Below are positions 6,331 through 9,700 of a stretch of DNA of 9,700 nucleotides, piece by piece. Both the position numbers and the translations under genes were made by a program. Under the pieces are notes generated by a model. The model saw nothing but the letters and a program-made list of their open reading frames with translations, was not told where the DNA came from and did no database searches. The first letter of the stretch is position 1. Each line of letters begins with the position of its first letter. The stretch spans positions 1 to 9,700 of the forward strand of contig UQYD01000054.1 of assembly GCA_900545305.1 (NCBI GenBank), in the 5' to 3' direction. The stretch is from an uncultured Eubacterium sp. GTDB lineage: Bacteria; Bacillota; Clostridia; Lachnospirales; CAG-274.

Positions 6331-6337
6331 TTCGTCA
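6331..6337 (-). promoter_or_regulatory. Spo0A box (TGACGAA) just upstream of the -35
   Basis: TGACGAA on the minus strand matches TGNCGAA perfectly and lies at about -40 to -46, the same orientation as the box at 6311-6317 and exactly 20 bp from it. This position is typical for activation by Spo0A. Confidence 0.6.
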
Positions 6338-6361
6338 TTTTTTGTTGTCTATTTACCTTAC

Positions 6362-6376
6362 AATACTAATAGTATT
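6362..6376. promoter_or_regulatory. Second copy of the palindrome upstream of the Spo0A-like promoter
   Basis: AATACTA, a central A and TAGTATT form a perfect 15-bp palindrome. Together with the next three bases, the 18-mer AATACTAATAGTATTATT (6362-6379) is identical to the minus strand of 6257-6274. The copy lies about 71-85 bp upstream of the predicted start, and its centre is 102 bp from that of the leader copy. Confidence 0.6.
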
Positions 6377-6530
6377 ATTTGCCACTCTGAACGTACTTCA
6401 TCAAGATTTGTCGACTTTTTTCGATTTATGTCATATTTTTTCGTAATAATGTAGGTAAATCGTCATTTTTAATACATTTTAAACACAATAAAAACTAAAA
6501 GTATTTAATTTTTAAAAATATTCTCAACGC

Positions 6531-6563
6531 AAAAAAACGCCTATGGAAAATTCCATAGACGTT
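6531..6563 (-). terminator. Strong Rho-independent terminator after the APC permease gene
   Basis: On the minus strand AACGTCTATGGAA (6563-6551) pairs with TTCCATAGGCGTT (6548-6536), with one G-U pair, and is followed by T7 (6537-6531). It starts 22 nt after the permease stop codon. There is no T-run on the plus strand. Confidence 0.92.
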
Positions 6564-6585
6564 CTACACAATAATATTTTAAATT

Positions 6586-8037
6586 TTATTCAAGTTCTGC
6601 ATCTAAGGCAACATCAACGTGTCTGCCAAATTCTTCGCTATACTTAGCTTTTGAATAGAAGAAGAACACACCAAGTAAGCACCATGTACCTACTACAATC
6701 CATTCCTGCCATACTAAAGCTGCACCAAAGCTAACTGGCACAATATAAAGTAATGTAAGGAAACCAGAGAAGATAATTGCAAGTACACCTACAACCTTGC
6801 CACACTTAACCTTGTAAGGACGTTTCATTTCCGGTTCTTTATATCTTAAAATAAGGAATGAAATTGAAACCATAAGGTATGCAAAGCAACAACCAAATGA
6901 TGCTGCATCTACTAACCATAATAATACACCCTTGCCAAAGAAAGGAGCAATGAAACAGCAGAAACCTACAAGTAAAATAGCAGCTGTTGGAGTCTTTTTC
7001 TTACCAAGTTCACCAAAAATCTTAGGAAGCATACGAGATTCACCCATAGAGTACATAGCTCTGCTACCACCCATTAAGAATGAGTTCCAAGAAGTAATGA
7101 TACCACAGAAACCACCAATAATAAGTACATTGGCCATTGCTGGAGAATGGAACGCAATTTCCATAGCCTTCGCAGCTACAAGACCATTCTGTGAATTGAT
7201 TTCAGCTAAAATAGTTTCCTTTGGCATAATATAAGAAACTGCAAATACAACCATTAAATACCAAACTACTGCTAAACCAATAGATAAAAGCATTATACCA
7301 CCGATTTTCTTATACTGTACGTTAATTTCTTCAGCAGCCTGAGGAATTACGTCAAAACCAATGAATAAGAATGGTGTCATACAAGCAACTTTTAATACAC
7401 CATTGCCTACACTCTGAGTTGCACCTGTTGAATCTGTATGTGACCAAAGCTGACCTGCAACATTTGCAATATCACCATTTACTACAGATGCACCAATCAA
7501 TAAAAGACCTGCACAAGCAATAAGTGCTGTTAAAATAGTCTGTAAAATAGCTGCTGTCTTTGCACCGGCAAGATTAATTGCTGTAATAAGAACTGCCATA
7601 GCACAGCCTAAAACTACTGTTGAAAGATAAATATCTCTACCGGCTATTGTGTAAAGATAAAACTGATTAAAATGAGGGAATAAATATGTAACTACGGTTG
7701 GTAATGCAACAGCTTCAAAAGCTGCTGTAGCAACATAACCTAATATAATTGCCCAAGTACATATAAATGACCCTGTTGGTCCCATTGCTCTGTAGCTGAA
7801 AACGTGTTCGCCACCACACTGTGGCATAGCAGCTGTAAGTTCAGCATATGTAAGACCTACAAATACAACCATAGCACCACCAATAAGAAATGCAATAATT
7901 GAACCGATGAAGCCGGCATTTGCAATCCAGTCACCTGAATTAATAACCCAGCCCCAGCCAATCATAGCACCAAAAGCGATAACTAATATATCCCACGGGC
8001 CCATTACTTTGTTAAATTTAGATTCTGATTTGTTCAT
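6586..8037 (-). CDS. APC-family amino acid permease, probably for GABA or a related amino acid
   Basis: The 483-aa integral membrane protein has about 12 hydrophobic segments (roughly 16-33, 43-63, 91-115, 137-157, 163-185, 215-232, 247-268, 300-322, 351-366, 370-397, 412-433 and 445-461). APC signatures are visible: the unwound TM1 motif GAMIGWGW at 23-30, the TM6 segment FIGFDVIPQAAEE at 225-237, and the loop SRAMYSMGESRMLP at 325-338. RPYKV at 406-410 is also typical. The substrate cannot be read from sequence. The neighbouring aminotransferase and 4-hydroxybutyrate dehydrogenase point to 4-aminobutyrate or 5-aminovalerate uptake. GAGGGG about 7 nt upstream supports the start. No good promoter lies in the 98-nt gap to the dehydrogenase gene, so expression may depend on read-through of the hairpin at 8073-8118. 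The length is usual for the family and the gene is intact. Confidence 0.92.
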   Translation of the reverse strand: MNKSESKFNKVMGPWDILVIAFGAMIGWGWVINSGDWIANAGFIGSIIAFLIGGAMVVFVGLTYAELTAAMPQCGGEHVFSYRAMGPTGSFICTWAIILGYVATAAFEAVALPTVVTYLFPHFNQFYLYTIAGRDIYLSTVVLGCAMAVLITAINLAGAKTAAILQTILTALIACAGLLLIGASVVNGDIANVAGQLWSHTDSTGATQSVGNGVLKVACMTPFLFIGFDVIPQAAEEINVQYKKIGGIMLLSIGLAVVWYLMVVFAVSYIMPKETILAEINSQNGLVAAKAMEIAFHSPAMANVLIIGGFCGIITSWNSFLMGGSRAMYSMGESRMLPKIFGELGKKKTPTAAILLVGFCCFIAPFFGKGVLLWLVDAASFGCCFAYLMVSISFLILRYKEPEMKRPYKVKCGKVVGVLAIIFSGFLTLLYIVPVSFGAALVWQEWIVVGTWCLLGVFFFYSKAKYSEEFGRHVDVALDAELE

Positions 8038-8072
8038 ATTCTTCCCCTCAACTTTCTAAATGAACGACATAC

Positions 8073-8118
8073 AAAAAGAGGCTCAAAAAGGCATAACATC
8101 ACCTTTTAGAACCTCTTT
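8073..8118 (-). terminator. Long hairpin with T-run between dehydrogenase and permease genes (terminator or attenuator)
   Basis: On the minus strand a 17-nt arm (8118-8102) pairs with 8091-8075 with one G-U pair and one mismatch, around a 10-nt loop. T5 (8077-8073) overlaps the foot of the stem. It has the form of an intrinsic terminator about 18 nt after the dehydrogenase stop, yet the permease starts only 35 nt beyond it on the same strand. Confidence 0.8.
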
Positions 8119-8135
8119 GTTCCTCTTATAATTAA

Positions 8136-9254
8136 TTAAAATAAACTCTTGTAAATTTCTGTAACTGTTTCAGCAGTCAACTCTGTATAATTGTTGTTCA
8201 TAAGTCTTGTCTGCTTTGTCATTACAGTTTCTGTAAAATCTGCTATATCTTCCTGTGTCATACCATATTCATGGAGTGCTTTTTTAGGAATAATATGATT
8301 TAAGAGCTTTTCAATTTCAGTATAAACTTCATCTTCGCCACAACCTAAAATTTCGGCTAAATGAGTATTTAACTTATTAATAATACCTACCGGCTGAAGT
8401 TTCATATATGTTTTATAAACTTCTGTAAATATAGCATAATTAGCCTCGCCATGAGGTACGTGATACTTAGCACCTAAAGGATAGCTCATTGCGTGAACAG
8501 CTGCACAGCCTGCATTGCCAAATGCAATACCTGCATATGTAGAAGCAAGCATAAACTGTCTTAAAATAGGCTTTCTTGCTTCTTCGCCATTTTTAGCAAT
8601 TTCCTGATAACCCTTTAAAATCATATCCATAGCACTTAATGAAAACATTCTTGTGAAATCATTTCCCTTTGGGGAGGTAAATGATTCAATAGAATGAATA
8701 AGTGCATCAATAGAACTTGTTGCAAAATACTTCATTGGAAGTCCTTCAAGCAATTCTGGAATTAAAATAGCCTTGTCTGGATAAAGCTCGTCAACAGCAA
8801 GACCAAACTTTGAATTAATAGCTGTTAATTCAAGAATAGAAATATTTGTTACTTCGCTACCTGTACCACAAGTTGTTGGAACAAGAATAAGTTCCTTATC
8901 CTTAACAATTTCCAATTCCTTGTTGAACAATTTAACTACTGGTGATACTGTTTTGAGAGCGAACAATTTTGCAACATCAAGTATAGTACCTCCACCAATA
9001 GAGAATACTCTGTTGTATGTCTTGCCCTCTAAGTCCTTACAGATACCTTCGACCATAAGGTCTGTTGGTTCTCCACTACCATAGTTTCTGTAATTTACTA
9101 CAATAGCACCACTATTATCTAACTCCGGAAAAAGACGATTTTTTGTACCGTTACTAACGAACACAAGGTCGCCTTTGCCGATACCATAAGTATCAGCAAA
9201 GTCCTTGCAAGTTTCAAATTCCTGTATTGTAGGAACAACCTTAAACTGCTTCAT
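8136..9254 (-). CDS. 4hbD: 4-hydroxybutyrate dehydrogenase (iron-dependent alcohol dehydrogenase family)
   Basis: The 372-aa product is a group III (iron-type) alcohol dehydrogenase, matching the length and motifs of clostridial 4-hydroxybutyrate dehydrogenases (about 371 aa). It should reduce succinate semialdehyde to 4-hydroxybutyrate with NADH in the cytosol. The nucleotide-binding GGGT is at 87-90 and the family motif PTTCGTGSEVTN at 126-137. The four metal ligands are in place: Asp183 and His187 (DALIH), His254 (VHAMSYPLG) and His268 (VPHGEAN). The spacing equals that of E. coli FucO. The HVPHGEANY stretch and the NNNYTELT ending resemble C. kluyveri and C. aminobutyricum enzymes. GAGGTGA just upstream supports the start, 14 nt after the aminotransferase gene, so the two are co-transcribed. 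A 5-hydroxyvalerate dehydrogenase in 5-aminovalerate fermentation is the main alternative. Confidence 0.88.
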   Translation of the reverse strand: MKQFKVVPTIQEFETCKDFADTYGIGKGDLVFVSNGTKNRLFPELDNSGAIVVNYRNYGSGEPTDLMVEGICKDLEGKTYNRVFSIGGGTILDVAKLFALKTVSPVVKLFNKELEIVKDKELILVPTTCGTGSEVTNISILELTAINSKFGLAVDELYPDKAILIPELLEGLPMKYFATSSIDALIHSIESFTSPKGNDFTRMFSLSAMDMILKGYQEIAKNGEEARKPILRQFMLASTYAGIAFGNAGCAAVHAMSYPLGAKYHVPHGEANYAIFTEVYKTYMKLQPVGIINKLNTHLAEILGCGEDEVYTEIEKLLNHIIPKKALHEYGMTQEDIADFTETVMTKQTRLMNNNYTELTAETVTEIYKSLF

Positions 9255-9268
9255 AAGCTCACCTCAAA

Positions 9269-9700
9269 TTACATACAAGCCTTAATAGCGTTTTCGTAAA
9301 TTTCAAGACCTGCATCAAGCTGTGCGTCTGTAATTACAAGTGGAGCAAGGAAACGAATTACGTTGCCATAAATACCTGCATTTTCTACTAATAAACCATT
9401 CTTTGCACATTCCTGAATGAACTTGCCAACAAATTCTGGGTTTGGTTCTTTTGTCTTCTTATCCTTAACAAATTCTACACCAATCATAGCACCAAGACCT
9501 CTGACATCGCCAACAACTTCGTACTTTTCTTTCATTTCGTTGAAAGCAGCCATTACCTTCTTGCCGATTTCCTGACTACGCTTTACAAGTCCACCTTCGT
9601 CCATAAGTTTTAATACTTCAAGACCAGCTGCACAAGCTAAAGCGTTACCACCGTATGTACCACCGATTGTACCACCTGGAACTGCATCCATAACTTCCTT
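9269..9700 (-). CDS. gabT: Class III aminotransferase, probably 4-aminobutyrate aminotransferase (partial, N-terminus beyond right edge)
   Basis: The frame is open to the window edge and gives the last 143 residues of a PLP-dependent class III aminotransferase (normally about 425-450 aa). An internal ATG at 9691 is not the start, since coding continues upstream as KEV. GGTYGGNALACAAGLEVL in the first 30 residues is the family segment whose Thr contacts the PLP phosphate from the other subunit. VRGLGAMIGVEFV and the C-terminal IRFLAPLVITDAQLDAGLEI are typical of GabT-type enzymes. The PLP lysine lies off the edge. The expected reaction is GABA plus 2-oxoglutarate to succinate semialdehyde plus glutamate, feeding the dehydrogenase encoded 14 nt downstream. 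Related class III enzymes (5-aminovalerate, ornithine) cannot be excluded from this fragment. Confidence 0.85.
   Translation of the reverse strand, partial: KEVMDAVPGGTIGGTYGGNALACAAGLEVLKLMDEGGLVKRSQEIGKKVMAAFNEMKEKYEVVGDVRGLGAMIGVEFVKDKKTKEPNPEFVGKFIQECAKNGLLVENAGIYGNVIRFLAPLVITDAQLDAGLEIYENAIKACM

Larger units (their letters stand above)
6242..6530. other. Regulatory region upstream of the Spo0A-like gene
   Basis: This non-coding stretch is dense in signals: a ribosome binding site, a 23-bp palindrome in the leader, an extended -10 promoter, two perfect 0A boxes and a second copy of the palindrome. Several near-matches to the 0A box also occur: TGTCGAC at 6409-6415 (plus), TTACGAA at 6440-6446 (minus) and TGACGAT at 6460-6466 (minus). 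TCGTCATTTTT occurs twice (6332-6342 and 6460-6470). Nothing distinct was seen at 6471-6530. Confidence 0.7.

Noticed and set aside
6257..6379. Reading the two palindromes as a CRISPR or transposon end
   Set aside because: There are only two copies, no spacer periodicity, no transposase gene and no target duplication; they bracket a promoter, which fits operators better.
6932..7234. Plus-strand open frame opposite the permease gene
   Set aside because: It is antisense to a conserved membrane protein gene; the composition is explained by the permease codons.

Overview
The window comes from a low-GC, spore-former-type Firmicute, most likely an anaerobic clostridium (Lachnospiraceae-like). This rests on strong AT richness, consensus sigma-A promoters, GGAGG-type ribosome binding sites, a Spo0A-type regulator, and a 4-hydroxybutyrate dehydrogenase resembling the enzymes of Clostridium kluyveri and C. 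aminobutyricum. There is no rRNA, tRNA, CRISPR array, insertion sequence or phage gene.

Left part (1-2546, minus strand): a housekeeping operon read right to left, rdgB (nucleotide-pool sanitation), a YfcE-type phosphodiesterase (ATGA overlap) and tex (cut by the left edge). An extended -10 promoter lies at 2518-2546.

Centre (2547-5479, plus strand): two tandem paralogous secreted NlpC/P60 peptidoglycan hydrolases, the first with three SH3-like domains and the second with one. Their promoters are built alike (TTGACA, 17-bp spacer, -10). Each is followed at the predicted start site by a direct repeat matching the WalR (YycF) box, so both genes look like members of a cell-wall-stress regulon. 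A bidirectional terminator separates them from the convergent regulator gene.

Regulator (5480-6380, minus strand): a Spo0A homologue with an intact Spo0A DNA-binding domain but a receiver that has lost the acidic pair and the switch threonine. Its upstream region carries two perfect Spo0A boxes (TGNCGAA) around the -35 and spacer of its own promoter. It also carries two copies of an unassigned AT-rich palindrome that bracket the promoter about 102 bp apart. This is the most unusual part of the window.

Right part (6531-9700, minus strand): a catabolic cluster consisting of a class III aminotransferase (cut by the right edge), a 4-hydroxybutyrate dehydrogenase and an APC-family amino acid permease. 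Together they fit uptake of 4-aminobutyrate (GABA), transamination to succinate semialdehyde and reduction to 4-hydroxybutyrate, the first steps of GABA fermentation to butyrate. A long hairpin with a T-run lies between the dehydrogenase and the permease, which has no clear promoter of its own. A strong terminator ends the cluster.
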